Counted from the stretch's first letter, positions 1 to 7,132 are shown. The stretch: 30,940 nt of DNA from Thalassolituus sp. (GCA_029212275.1 JARGOI010000003.1:1-30940); one strand, 5' to 3'. Numbers and translations: made by a program. The notes: generated by a model from the letters alone, not told the origin.

Positions 1-7
1 GTTAGTC
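1..7 (+). other. 3' core of an attC site at the window edge
   Basis: The window opens with GTTAGTC, which fits the G^TTRRRY core at the 3' end of an integron attC site. The previous cassette and the rest of that attC lie left of the window. With the attC sites that follow, this says the array continues upstream. Confidence 0.6.
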
Positions 8-38
8 GCACTTAATAAATCCAGAAGGAATTTGAATC

Positions 39-416
39 ATGCTAAAGGAGAGGGAATTCGAACTTATCAAGACTATTAGTGGTAGTAAGTTCTTGAAGAA
101 AGAGGACTTCTCTAGTGATTCTGAGTTCGATTACTTGTGTGATTTAGCTATCGAGATGTTGGAAAAAGGTATTTTTCGCTCCAGCACGACAACTCCATAT
201 GTTTTAAATCGAACAGGAAGTGGGCCGAAATACACGATCGTAGGAAAGTTAGAGCTGACCACTGAGGCCCGAGACTTACTTCAGTTTGAAAGTTATTCTA
301 ATTATGCTCAGAGCCTTCGAAAGTCTCCTTTTTCGGACATTGGTAACAGACTTAACTTGTTGGGTATAGTAGTTAGTATCAGCGCTATCATAGTAACAAT
401 TTTACTAGCAATATGA
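39..416 (+). CDS. Cassette protein: wHTH-like N-terminus with C-terminal membrane anchor
   Basis: This 125-residue protein has no family I recognise. Residues 1-50 look like a small winged-helix fold (helical, then a strand-rich GPKYTIVGKLELT segment near 62-75). Residues ~106-124 are one hydrophobic helix ending at the C-terminus, so it is probably tail-anchored with the domain in the cytoplasm. The ATG is preceded by AAGGAA at a 9-nt spacing, close behind the attC core at 1-7, which is the usual promoterless cassette layout. The stop falls just before the next attC. A membrane-tethered sensor or regulator is possible but not shown. Confidence 0.75.
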   Translation: MLKEREFELIKTISGSKFLKKEDFSSDSEFDYLCDLAIEMLEKGIFRSSTTTPYVLNRTGSGPKYTIVGKLELTTEARDLLQFESYSNYAQSLRKSPFSDIGNRLNLLGIVVSISAIIVTILLAI

Positions 417-419
417 TGC

Positions 420-509
420 AACTAACAAACCGCTGAAATTCGTTACGGCCACAAAAAGCGTGGCCTGCAGTAGAACTCGCTTCGCTCGCCCAATAGCGCT
501 GCGTTAACC
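420..509 (+). other. attC site 1
   Basis: It begins AACTAACAAACCGCTG and ends CAATAGCGCTGCGTTAACC, with complementary outer arms (AGCGCTGCGTTAA against TTAACAAACCGCT, imperfect) and an internal GGCCAC...GTGGCC stem. Left core ACTAAC and right core GTTAACC are present. It lies between a stop codon and the next cassette start. Confidence 0.8.
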
Positions 510-527
510 GCTCAAGGTATTCAATTC

Positions 528-1031
528 GTGAATCAGCTAGCGAACAAAATTATGAACGAATTTTTAAATGTGCCATTTCCAATACATTGTGGCTTACACG
601 CTGCAATGGCAATGGATGATTGGATCGGAGATGAACGCGAGTTGCGAAAAATTACGCGGACCAAGGATGTTTTGGAAAATTGGTGGGAGATACCCACAGA
701 CCATCTAATCAAATGCATGTTGGCCCTGAGCTATCTCGATTCAGCCGGAATAGAATTTTATTTGCCTGCCTATATGAAGGCGATTATCGATGAGCCTAAG
801 TTGTTTGACGAACCAGGAGTTCGCTCAAATTCGTGGCAAGTATTGTTTGAGATGTTGCCTGATACTGAAGATCAAGAATTGATGAAGTATTTCAATGAGC
901 GATTTTCTAAAATTAGTGGCTCTAAAAAGGAAGTATGTGTAGAGTTTTTAGAGTTGATTGCAGGCTCCGCTGAATACGATGATCACGCGCGAAAGATAGC
1001 AAAAGAGGCATTAAACAATGAATTCTGGTAG
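528..1031 (+). CDS. DUF6714-like hypothetical protein (integron cassette)
   Basis: This 167-residue soluble protein has an F-x-x-VPFP motif near residue 15, a W-x-IP motif near 52-55, and a segment at ~62-80 (alternating Leu/Ala, then YLPAYM). These recall DUF6714 proteins, whose biochemical role is unknown. I match it by motif memory only. The annotated start is GTG at 528; an in-frame ATG at 552 is an alternative and no strong ribosome site separates them. The rest is helical and acidic, with no signal peptide or membrane segment. It sits alone in its cassette, so neighbours give no functional clue. Confidence 0.65.
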   Translation: MNQLANKIMNEFLNVPFPIHCGLHAAMAMDDWIGDERELRKITRTKDVLENWWEIPTDHLIKCMLALSYLDSAGIEFYLPAYMKAIIDEPKLFDEPGVRSNSWQVLFEMLPDTEDQELMKYFNERFSKISGSKKEVCVEFLELIAGSAEYDDHARKIAKEALNNEFW

Positions 1032-1111
1032 CGTCACGGTTAATAATCTCATGCAGTGGAGCAACCTACGTTCCGCCATTTTTGTGGTGCCCACTTATGG
1101 TGGCGTTAGCA
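1028..1111 (+). other. attC site 2, left core degenerate
   Basis: The right end TGGTGGCGTTAGCA is a clear attC core. Its reverse complement aligns with the left side GTAGCGTCACGGTTAAT, but the left core reads GTAGC where TAAC is expected. The left arm overlaps the stop codon of the previous gene. The site may be inactive or weak. Confidence 0.55.
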
Positions 1112-1181
1112 TGTCGTCTAATTTATAAATCAGGTGTGTCCACATTTTGTGGGTAGGACCAGGCTTGGCAAGGAAAAGTTA

Positions 1182-1597
1182 ATGCACTGTACTCGCACAT
1201 TCTCGATCTTAGAATCAATCATCCTGCACTAGATCCAGATTTCGTGAGCCGGACGCTAGGTTTAGAACCTGAGCGAGTCTGGCGAGCAGGTGAGTATAGA
1301 AAGACTCCGAAAGGTACAAAGTTAGAGGGCGTTTACCCAACAGGCTATTGGTCTACAAATCCGTTCTCCTATCGTTGGCGTGAATCTACTGATGCTCAAA
1401 TCGAAGATGCATTAGAAGAGTTGGTTGCGTTTTTAGAGCCGCATTGCCGTTTTTTAAAGGAAATTAGTAAGGTTGGTACAGTCAGGGTTTGGATGAGTTC
1501 CCAAAGCAACCGAAACTATGCTTTCGAGTTATCTCCAAGTTTGCTTGCGCGCTTGGCATCACTGGGGGCAACGCTGTTTCATGATGTGTATCAATGA
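1182..1597 (+). pseudogene. DUF4279 domain gene, frameshifted near its start
   Basis: From 1187 to 1597 one frame encodes a DUF4279-type protein: a strand (LDLRINHP), then LDPDFVSRTLGLEP and RVWRAGEYR, and a C-terminal LGATLFHDVYQ. That frame has no ATG. An ATG at 1182 sits ~7 nt behind AAGGAAA, an ideal ribosome site, but it is in another frame and stops at 1230-1232 after 16 codons. One missing base around 1187-1192 explains both facts. Otherwise translation would have to start at GTG 1244, losing the first strand, or at CTG 1187. DUF4279 proteins have no assigned activity. The gene fills a cassette between attC 2 and a very short attC 3. Confidence 0.7.
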
Positions 1598-1613
1598 GCA
1601 TGGGGCGTTAAAG
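1564..1613 (+). other. Minimal or truncated attC site 3
   Basis: GGGGCGTTAAAG at 1602-1613 is a typical right attC end, only 10 bases after the DUF4279 stop. The only left-core-like sequence, GGCAACGC at ~1566, lies inside the DUF4279 coding region, and the arms pair poorly. Most of the original site may have been lost. Confidence 0.4.
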
Positions 1614-1619
1614 GGTCTT

Positions 1620-1895
1620 ATGCGAAATTTTGTAATCTTCGTACAAGGTGAAAATTTCAACTTAGAAGTTGATGGAATAATTCAGACCGCTGGTTTCTTT
1701 GCTTCACGTCGCGTTGAGGCAGCAACCGAAAAGGAAGCATCTAGCACAGCAATAGCCCAATTGCTTGCGGAACCAGACATTAAAAATAAAGAATTACCTA
1801 ATTACAGAATGATCGTAAAAGTTGCTTATGAAATGCCTATTGAGCACAAAAAGACATATTCTGGTTTTACCTTCTACCCAATGGAGGAGGTATGA
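1620..1895 (+). CDS. Small hypothetical protein (integron cassette)
   Basis: This 91-residue protein begins MRNFVIFVQGENF. The ATG at 1620 is preceded by AAAGGG at a short spacing and lies 7 nt after the attC 3 core. The frame is open further upstream, but that would read into the previous gene. It looks like an alpha/beta fold: an N-terminal strand, a GFFASRRVEA segment, then a helix with Glu/Ala runs. I associate this pattern with hypothetical proteins in Vibrio-like cassette arrays. No catalytic motif, signal or membrane segment is visible, and the function is unknown. Confidence 0.7.
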   Translation: MRNFVIFVQGENFNLEVDGIIQTAGFFASRRVEAATEKEASSTAIAQLLAEPDIKNKELPNYRMIVKVAYEMPIEHKKTYSGFTFYPMEEV

Positions 1896-1896
1896 C

Positions 1897-1964
1897 CTTT
1901 AACAAGCGCATTTGCGGAAAACTTTTCGCTGCGCTCCAATTTGCCGCAAATGCGGGCGTTAAAG
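1897..1964 (+). other. attC site 4
   Basis: CTTTAACAAGCGCATTTGCGG at the left and CCGCAAATGCGGGCGTTAAAG at the right are near-perfect inverted complements with both core sites intact. This is one of the best-formed attC sites in the window. Confidence 0.9.
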
Positions 1965-1977
1965 CTAAAGGACGAGC

Positions 1978-2550
1978 ATGCCTCAAGTTCACATCAGGAA
2001 AGCAGAGTTAACCGATACAGAAGAAGTGACGAGGCTGGTAAATCGGGCTTATCGTCCAGAAGCTGGGTCGGAAGGTTGGACACATGAATCAGCCTTGGTC
2101 AGCGGAGATCGAGTAGACCAGGGCAAGGTAGCCAAAGCTATCCAGTCCGGCACTGTCTTGGTAGGCAACAACGAGCGAGGTCTAGTCGGTTGTGTACAGG
2201 TTGAGGTAAGTGATCGAGTTGCACATATCGGAATGCTTGCGGTTGATCCTTCGCTCCAAACCTCCGGCATCGGTAAGCTGCTTCTGGCTCATGCGGAAGA
2301 GAGTGCGGTTCAGAAATTTAATGCGCAGGTTGGCGTATTGGTGGTTATCGCCGCCCGTGTAGAGCTCGTGGAATTCTATCTGCGTCGGGGGTACTCGAAG
2401 ACCGAAGAGTGGTCACAGTATCCAACAGACGCAGGGTTTGGCACTCCTGAGAAAGAGGCCATGCTCCTTACCACTCTGCGAAAATGCTTTAACGATCAGC
2501 TGCACGGCGACCAGTTTTCCGCTTCTTCGCAGCTCCAAACCGGCGCGTGA
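1978..2550 (+). CDS. GNAT-family N-acetyltransferase (cassette), tail encoded by attC
   Basis: This 190-residue GNAT protein likely moves an acetyl group from acetyl-CoA to an unidentified amine. Residues 4-10 (VHIRKAE) form strand 1. Residues ~86-108 carry GMLAVDPSLQTSGIGKLLL, with the QTSGIGK acetyl-CoA loop (Q/R-x-x-G-x-G/A). VEFYLRRGY at ~130-139 is motif B. Residues from ~171 on are read from the attC sequence itself, because no stop occurs before the left core. The family part thus ends near LLTTLRKC and the last ~20 residues are attC-derived. GC is visibly higher than in neighbouring cassettes, which suggests a different donor. Substrate unknown. Confidence 0.88.
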   Translation: MPQVHIRKAELTDTEEVTRLVNRAYRPEAGSEGWTHESALVSGDRVDQGKVAKAIQSGTVLVGNNERGLVGCVQVEVSDRVAHIGMLAVDPSLQTSGIGKLLLAHAEESAVQKFNAQVGVLVVIAARVELVEFYLRRGYSKTEEWSQYPTDAGFGTPEKEAMLLTTLRKCFNDQLHGDQFSASSQLQTGA

Positions 2551-2564
2551 GTCGGGCGTTAGCC
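2487..2564 (+). other. attC site 5 (overlaps the end of the acetyltransferase gene)
   Basis: It runs from CTTTAACGATCAGCTGCACGG to GGTTTGGAG-like inner arms and ends GTCGGGCGTTAGCC. Both cores are present. The site is partly translated as the C-terminus of the upstream acetyltransferase. Confidence 0.8.
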
Positions 2565-2577
2565 AAAAGGTCATTGC

Positions 2578-3048
2578 ATGAATATCATCTTCAAAATTGC
2601 AACTGAAAAGGACGCTGAAATAATTGGTGATCTTGTCATAAAACTCACTGAAGAGATTTGCACAAAAACCAATGCAAAACATTTTGACATTGACTTGCCA
2701 GGTACAATAAAAAGGTGTCGTGACTTAATTCATGACAAAAATTATGGGGCAATTATTGGATACTTTTCCAACAAACCAATAGCTGTTTCTACATTCACTG
2801 AATCATACGCGCTTTATGCAGGAGGCAAGGTTGGCATCATTCCTGAGTTTTACGTTGATCCAGAATTTAGATCATCTGGTGTTGGTGAATCATTACTTTC
2901 GCAAATAAAAGATTATGGTCGCAATAATGGCTGGTCTTGCATTGAGTTATGTACTCCACCATTACCAGAGTTTGAACGTACGTTGTTGTTCTATCATAAA
3001 AATGGGTTAGTTCCAGTTGGCGGCAGGAAAATGAGGCAATATTTATGA
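2578..3048 (+). CDS. GNAT-family N-acetyltransferase (cassette)
   Basis: This 156-residue GNAT protein is unrelated in detail to the previous one. Motif A is FYVDPEFRSSGVGESLL at ~91-107, with RSSGVG as the acetyl-CoA pyrophosphate loop. The segment LLFYHKNGLVPVG (~136-148) is motif B. The N-terminus (FKIATEKDAEIIGDLV) is the usual first strand and helix. The ATG at 2578 lies 14 nt after the attC 5 core with an AAAAGG site. The length is typical of a single GNAT domain. Substrate unknown; the lower GC than the preceding gene fits independent acquisition. Confidence 0.88.
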   Translation: MNIIFKIATEKDAEIIGDLVIKLTEEICTKTNAKHFDIDLPGTIKRCRDLIHDKNYGAIIGYFSNKPIAVSTFTESYALYAGGKVGIIPEFYVDPEFRSSGVGESLLSQIKDYGRNNGWSCIELCTPPLPEFERTLLFYHKNGLVPVGGRKMRQYL

Positions 3049-3058
3049 TCTCCAAATC

Positions 3059-3160
3059 GGCTAACAATCGCCAGCAAGCGGATTTGGGTAAATTGTCACC
3101 ATTTTTGCAAAAAAGCCAAAAATATGCGACTTCATCCAAGCCAAAATAAAGGCGTTAGTG
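3059..3160 (+). other. attC site 6
   Basis: The left core is CGGCTAAC and the right core GGCGTTAGTG. The inner arms GCCAGCAAGCGGATTTGG and CCAAGCC...GGC pair partially. At ~100 bp it is one of the longer sites here. Confidence 0.7.
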
Positions 3161-3179
3161 ACTAAAATATGAGGGTCTT

Positions 3180-4157
3180 ATGAAGGTAATCATGTTCCTG
3201 GTATCCGCAATTCTTTACGGACAAGTGTCGGCGGAGGAGTTAAAAGATTTTGATTTTGAGATTCCGCCAAAATCGACACAAGATCGCGCCACAGTGCCTG
3301 AATGTAAGTTCGAAGGCTTGCATGTTCCGGACACTGCCGTCATCTATGCGGCAGGAGCCTATTCTGGTCGAGATGCTGGCTTTCAAATTGATCAGAGTGG
3401 TCATGCCGCAACGCAGTTTGATATTGCTGTAAATAGCCAAGACCGACCGGTTATCTTGATATTGGGAGCTTATGAGCCAACGATATGGAACCTCGGTTGG
3501 AGCGATGGAACCGAGATTCTTGCGGTGTTGGCATCTGGTTACCACAGGCAGATAGTAGCTGGGCTGCAAAGTGACACCCCGGTACTTATTAGTTCTCATG
3601 AAAACAGAGGACCATGTGGATATTTCTATATAGGAAAGGGCAACAATGCATCACTCAACCCAATGTCTCGGAAACTGTTCGGAAAACCTGTGCAACTTCT
3701 ATATCCCGGTGATAAAACCGGAAAAATAGTTGTTGGAGAGCCTCTATCGGGGGCTGATAGATTGCTTACGTCTTCAAATAGTTCACCGGGCTCTTTTCGA
3801 GATAAAAATGCGCCACTTGCTGGCAAGGATGGATTGGATGACGCTGTTGCCAAAGGACTTATTCGCCCCGCCATGTTGTCGGACGCAGATAAGTGGGTTG
3901 AAGAGGTCGCTGCAAATACTCCAAAACAAGATGTGCCACCGATCGCTGGGCAGGGCATTCCGAAGTCAGCTCGCCCTTCTTTGCGCAACGCTTATGTTGT
4001 GCTGAAGAATTTTACATATCCTTCAGGCTTGTTCGGCGGAAATTCAGCTACTTTTTTTATTGCTTATGGAGTTCCAGAGCCAAAAGGCGATCCTGGACAT
4101 TCAGCTGTTTACGATTTTAACTTACTAAGGTGTCGTGGCGCGCTCTGTGGTCGCTAA
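3180..4157 (+). CDS. Secreted protein of unknown function (cassette)
   Basis: This 325-residue protein has an N-terminal signal peptide (residues 1-18, ending VSA before EEL), so it is exported. The mature part is soluble. It begins with Pro/Thr linkers, then a beta-rich domain (~45-150) with GAYSGRDAGF and VILILGAYEPTIWNLGW. A middle low-complexity Gly/Ser/Lys region follows, and the C-terminal segment ends with a Cys pair (LLRCRGALCGR). The stop codon TAA is supplied by the attC left core. I do not recognise the family. Export and disulfide candidates suggest an envelope or extracellular role. Confidence 0.75.
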   Translation: MKVIMFLVSAILYGQVSAEELKDFDFEIPPKSTQDRATVPECKFEGLHVPDTAVIYAAGAYSGRDAGFQIDQSGHAATQFDIAVNSQDRPVILILGAYEPTIWNLGWSDGTEILAVLASGYHRQIVAGLQSDTPVLISSHENRGPCGYFYIGKGNNASLNPMSRKLFGKPVQLLYPGDKTGKIVVGEPLSGADRLLTSSNSSPGSFRDKNAPLAGKDGLDDAVAKGLIRPAMLSDADKWVEEVAANTPKQDVPPIAGQGIPKSARPSLRNAYVVLKNFTYPSGLFGGNSATFFIAYGVPEPKGDPGHSAVYDFNLLRCRGALCGR

Positions 4158-4232
4158 CAAGCGGCTGTTGTTGCCGATGGAAAGCGCGGCGGGACGCGTA
4201 AAAAGCACGCGCCCCAAAGCCGAGCGTTATGT
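4152..4232 (+). other. attC site 7
   Basis: CGCTAACAAGCGGCTG at the left and CAAAGCCGAGCGTTATGT at the right pair through AGCGGCT/AGCCGAGCG. The inner GGCGGGACGCG...CGCGCCCC stem is strong. The left core contains the upstream gene's stop codon. Confidence 0.85.
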
Positions 4233-4269
4233 GTATACCAGTATCTTATGAGAAAATAGCAGGTTTGAA

Positions 4270-4506
4270 ATGGATGAATCTAGTTTACCAGCCTTTGTGC
4301 TTATAACTTGTGACATTGGTATTGTTGTTTATCTCGCTTCGATAATTTATGGAATGTATCGTAAAAAGATATATGCTTTGGGTCGTTGGTATTGCAAGGA
4401 ACAAAATTCTGGACAGTACTGGCAAGTGATCATAGGTTTTATATTGTTAGCAATTACGGTTATTTTCCTTAGGTTCTCGATTTTAGGACCAAGGTTGCTT
4501 GGCTGA
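4270..4506 (+). CDS. Small two-helix membrane protein (cassette)
   Basis: This 78-residue protein has two hydrophobic helices, roughly residues 7-28 and 53-72, joined by a basic loop (GMYRKKIYALGRW). It is probably an inner-membrane hairpin with the loop in the cytoplasm. No family is recognised. Small membrane proteins of this kind are common cargo in integron arrays. The ATG at 4270 follows an AGCAGG site. About 40 bases separate its stop from the next attC. Confidence 0.65.
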   Translation: MDESSLPAFVLITCDIGIVVYLASIIYGMYRKKIYALGRWYCKEQNSGQYWQVIIGFILLAITVIFLRFSILGPRLLG

Positions 4507-4548
4507 TGTTAAATCAACACTTAATATTAATTTTAAAGAGCAGCATTC

Positions 4549-4600
4549 ACATAACAAAAAGCCCCGCCAAATTATTCCGCCGTTGTGCTAAGCGTTATTT
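4549..4600 (+). other. attC site 8 (short)
   Basis: Left core ACATAACAAAAAGC and right core GTGCTAAGCGTTATTT are about 50 bp apart, near the lower size limit for attC. A CCCCGCC segment lies in the centre. Confidence 0.65.
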
Positions 4601-4615
4601 ATTCAAGGAGAGATT

Positions 4616-5029
4616 ATGCAATTAGCCAATTTTAAAGATGACTATTGGCAACTGAGAAACGGAGAGGAATCTCACAGGAAAAACCCAGTATCTTTCTGGA
4701 TACCCGAACTTGAAAAAAGAAAATCACTCAAGGTAGGGGACGCAGCGAAAGTCATTCTAGAAATCGAATGCGAAAATGACGACGGCGAAATAATCATCGA
4801 AGGTGAGCGTGGTTATGTGATCGTTTCCGAAATTATAGGATCTCAATATATTGGTATTCTTGATTTTCAGCCAGCTTGCATTGAAAGAGATCAAGATGAT
4901 GTTTACCTACGTTTTGGCGCAGAGATACCGTTTTCATTCGAACATGTTGTAGATATTGATAGACCGCCTGAAGACTATATAGAATGGCAGCTAGCTCAGA
5001 AACCAGAGCGAACATGGCACAAGAAATAA
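4616..5029 (+). CDS. Hypothetical acidic protein (cassette)
   Basis: This 137-residue soluble protein starts at an ATG preceded by AAGGAGAG, a strong ribosome site. Residues ~25-35 carry FWIPELEKR. A beta-rich core follows: VGDAAKVILEIE, then GERGYVIVSEIIGSQYIGILD. The C-terminal half has FGAEIPFSFEHVVDI. The pattern recalls DUF2314-like or immunity-protein-like small domains found in cassettes and polymorphic toxin loci, but I cannot assign a family. No signal peptide or membrane helix. The stop lies one base before attC 9. Confidence 0.7.
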   Translation: MQLANFKDDYWQLRNGEESHRKNPVSFWIPELEKRKSLKVGDAAKVILEIECENDDGEIIIEGERGYVIVSEIIGSQYIGILDFQPACIERDQDDVYLRFGAEIPFSFEHVVDIDRPPEDYIEWQLAQKPERTWHKK

Positions 5030-5030
5030 T

Positions 5031-5135
5031 GCATAACAAACGGCTCAAACGGACAAATATTCGCTGTCACCTTTTATGCAAAGAAACGCAAAAAAGCCGC
5101 CATCAAACATTTGCGCGGTTAGCCGGGCGTTAAAA
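5031..5135 (+). other. attC site 9 (long)
   Basis: It starts GCATAACAAACGGCTC and ends GCCGGGCGTTAAAA. A second core-like GTTAGCC lies at 5119-5125, just inside the right core. The centre is AT-rich. At ~105 bp it is the longest site in the array. Confidence 0.8.
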
Positions 5136-5143
5136 ATCGAACT

Positions 5144-5653
5144 ATGAACTTACTCATAAAGCTAAAAGTTAAATACGATATCGCTAAAGAAAGTGTAGGC
5201 GAATACATATCTAAAATAACCGCACGATTCAACTGGCTATATATAAGGTTGGTGCTAATTGTCGCCAGTGTATTGCTATCAATAGCTGGAGGGCCGCTAC
5301 ATGCCCACGCTCAACCACCAATTACTTTGTCAATGCTTGCCATACCGTTTATTTTCGGAATTGTATTTCTCCAGTTTGTATCTGTGATTCGGTATTTCGA
5401 TAAGTCATCGGAAAAGTATTGGACTAGGCCATCTTGGCATCAGAATCCTTTCAATTTCAGTCAGCCACTTCAGTTTTTCCATTTTGGTGGTTGGTGGATG
5501 TTAATGACCTCAATGCCGACAGCAGTACTAACATTATTTCAGGTAAATCAGTATATTCTTGATTCACTGATGCCAGTATTCTTTGGTCTTGGTATTATAA
5601 TCGGCACTCATATATCAACACTGGTTTTTAAGAGTAAATTTGAAAATTTTTAA
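5144..5653 (+). CDS. Four-helix integral membrane protein (cassette)
   Basis: This 169-residue protein has about four membrane helices, near residues 33-52, 62-84, 115-134 and 140-160. The N-terminal 30 residues are basic and amphipathic, and a Trp/Phe/His-rich stretch (YWTRPSWHQNPFNF) sits between helices 2 and 3. No family is recognised and no catalytic motif stands out. The TAA stop comes from the attC left core TTTTAAC. It lies alone in its cassette. Confidence 0.7.
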   Translation: MNLLIKLKVKYDIAKESVGEYISKITARFNWLYIRLVLIVASVLLSIAGGPLHAHAQPPITLSMLAIPFIFGIVFLQFVSVIRYFDKSSEKYWTRPSWHQNPFNFSQPLQFFHFGGWWMLMTSMPTAVLTLFQVNQYILDSLMPVFFGLGIIIGTHISTLVFKSKFENF

Positions 5654-5704
5654 CAAGGCCAGACAATCCAGGCAAATGACGCGCGCATGCTGGCGGCGTT
5701 AGGC
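5648..5704 (+). other. attC site 10 (short)
   Basis: Left TTTTAACAAGGCCAG and right CTGGCGGCGTTAGGC give a compact 57-bp site, with a CCAG...CTGG stem and both cores. Confidence 0.8.
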
Positions 5705-5722
5705 ACTCAAAGCGAGGTAGAT

Positions 5723-6168
5723 GTGAGTATTAGCTGGAGCGAGATATTTCTACAGGAGCCTGAAATTGATTATGGCCAATTGCTTGAGCAGTGGGCTTCG
5801 CTTGTAAGCGGCAAGATTCAGCCAATTGGATTGTCGGCTTTTGGAGGCATTTATTTTCTTCAACCAGATGGCTTCGTCAAGGTGCTCGATGTTTTGGAGG
5901 GGCAGTGCATGAGGTTGCCGAGTCTCAGCAAGCCTTTGGTGAATGCATGAACTCAAAAAAGTGGCAAGAATCGAACTTAATGCCAGAAGTGGTTTGGGAA
6001 CTCCAAAATCGTGGATTGGTTCGGGAACCAGGTCAGGTATATGGCTTTGCTCCTCATCCTTCGCTTACTGACAAAATTTCACCAGAAGCGGCTTTGGTTA
6101 TGGATGCAGTTGTGTGGCACAGCATCTGTGCCCAACTGTTGGGGCCTTCTGCTAAAAAAAAGGCCTAA
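5723..6168 (+). pseudogene. DUF1851 (Tdi1-type immunity domain) gene, split by a frameshift
   Basis: Two adjoining frames together give one DUF1851 protein, the family of type VI secretion immunity protein Tdi1. The first part runs from GTG 5723 (AGG site upstream): SWSEIF, DYGQLLEQW, LSAFGGIYFLQPDGFVKVLDVLEG. The second continues in the next frame with AVHEVAESQQAFGECM, NSKKWQE, GQVYGFAPHPSLTDK and VWHSICAQLLG. The frame changes at a GGGG run, 5899-5902, where one extra G would restore GAGGGGGCAGTG. Without correction the product stops at 5948-5950. Full length would be ~149 residues. A sequencing error or frameshifting on the run is also possible. The final TAA is part of the last attC. Confidence 0.75.
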
Positions 6169-6232
6169 CAATCGGCTGCACAGCGACCGATTCTCCTTTT
6201 GTGGGTTTTTCTATTTTAGAATAGGGTTAACC
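6163..6232 (+). other. Last attC, left half intact and right half lost
   Basis: GCCTAACAATCGGCTGCAC is a perfect left core with its arm (RYYYAAC fits exactly). No complementary right arm follows. The only core-like sequence, GGGTTAACC at ~6224, is not flanked by a matching arm. This looks like the decayed or interrupted end of the array. Confidence 0.5.
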
Positions 6233-6286
6233 ATATATTTTATAGAAAGCATCATTGATCAATCACTATTTTTTGGGACATTAACT

Positions 6287-6607
6287 ATGAGAGTAGGTTT
6301 TTTAATTTTTGCCTTGGCTATTTCATCACAATCTGCGGTTGCTAACGTTATGTGCCCGATTGAGCAGGTTCAGGGAATACAGGTAATGGAAGATGGTAGT
6401 TTGTATTGGACCAATACAAGTGGTTTGAAAAGACTTGCGGCTGTTGGTGATGCTAGCGAGGTTTTGTCTTCTTACAAATCTCTTTTGATCGCAGCAATGC
6501 AGAATGGGGATAATATTCAGGCAAGCTTTGAGGATGGCTATAACTGCTCAGTAAGTAATAAGGAAATGAAGGCTAAGTGGATCAACCTTAGCAAAGGACG
6601 ACGTTGA
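6287..6607 (+). CDS. Small secreted protein of unknown function
   Basis: This 106-residue protein has a clear signal peptide (MRVGFLIFALAISSQSAVA, cleavage after residue ~19). The mature ~87 residues include MCPIEQVQGIQVM, GSLYWTN and a second Cys near YNCSVSN, so one disulfide is possible. The frame is open well upstream, but the ATG at 6287 directly precedes the signal peptide and upstream residues overlap the previous gene. It may be the last cassette of the array, though no attC follows it. Function unknown; a periplasmic or secreted location is inferred from the signal. Confidence 0.7.
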   Translation: MRVGFLIFALAISSQSAVANVMCPIEQVQGIQVMEDGSLYWTNTSGLKRLAAVGDASEVLSSYKSLLIAAMQNGDNIQASFEDGYNCSVSNKEMKAKWINLSKGRR

Positions 6608-6770
6608 GAAAGGGTTGGGTACTGCCATGTTTCGACAGGGTTTTTAGTTCAAAATATGAGGATAAAAACAATTCGAATCTGAAATCTATGCCTCCTAATG
6701 GCGGATTGATTTCGACCTTAAACTAGTTTTTATTGATGTATAAGCACTTTTTTGGTGTTTTATCACCGTC

Positions 6771-6802
6771 CACTATGTAACTTAATGCAACCTTACATAG
6801 TG
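6771..6802. repeat. Perfect 10-bp inverted repeat
   Basis: CACTATGTAA and TTACATAGTG are exact reverse complements around a 12-nt loop. No T-run follows, so a terminator is unlikely. It could be a binding or recombination site. Confidence 0.7.
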
Positions 6803-6984
6803 CAGGGTCAGAAAAGTTGAATCGGGTTTTCAGTATTTTTGACTTCTGCCGATATTTACGATCGTTTTGGCGACAGATAAACATGGTCAATTAACAGTGT
6901 AGTAATTGAGCGGCAAAGCCAGAGCAATCAGAGTAGCGACTATTCGTTGCTGTTCTGGCCCTATTCAAGGGTGTTCAATCATAA

Positions 6985-7027
6985 TGAATGTTCATTATTA
7001 GTGAATGTTCATTATTAGTGAATGTTC
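6985..7027 (+). repeat. 17-bp tandem repeat, about 2.5 copies
   Basis: TGAATGTTCATTATTAG occurs at 6985-7001 and 7002-7018, then TGAATGTTC at 7019-7027. Copies are identical. Each contains the inverted GAATGTTC-like element, so it could be an operator cluster or replication slippage. Confidence 0.85.
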
Positions 7028-7132
7028 CTTGAGCGTCTAATGACGCTATGTTGAATTTTAAAGCAATATAGCGTTTGAATACGTAGGTCGCTTCGTAGAT
7101 ATTTGATCCTCTCTGGACGACTAAATTATTTT

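Larger units (their letters stand above)
6608..7132. other. Non-coding stretch with repeats and hairpins
   Basis: No convincing gene is seen in these 525 bases. They hold an inverted repeat at 6771-6802, a hairpin GCCAGAGCA...TGTTCTGGC (~6917-6959) and a 17-bp direct repeat at 6985-7027. GC is low and stops are frequent in all frames. It separates the cassette zone from the hipBA remnants and is probably a scar of past rearrangement. Confidence 0.6.

Noticed and set aside
3626..3988. Minus-strand 120-codon frame in the secreted cassette gene
   Set aside because: It shadows a plus-strand gene with signal peptide and attC context; all cassettes here run on the plus strand.
6011..6286. Upstream extension of the small secreted protein to 198 residues
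   Set aside because: It would overlap the DUF1851 gene and the attC and would bury the signal peptide; ATG 6287 is the sensible start.
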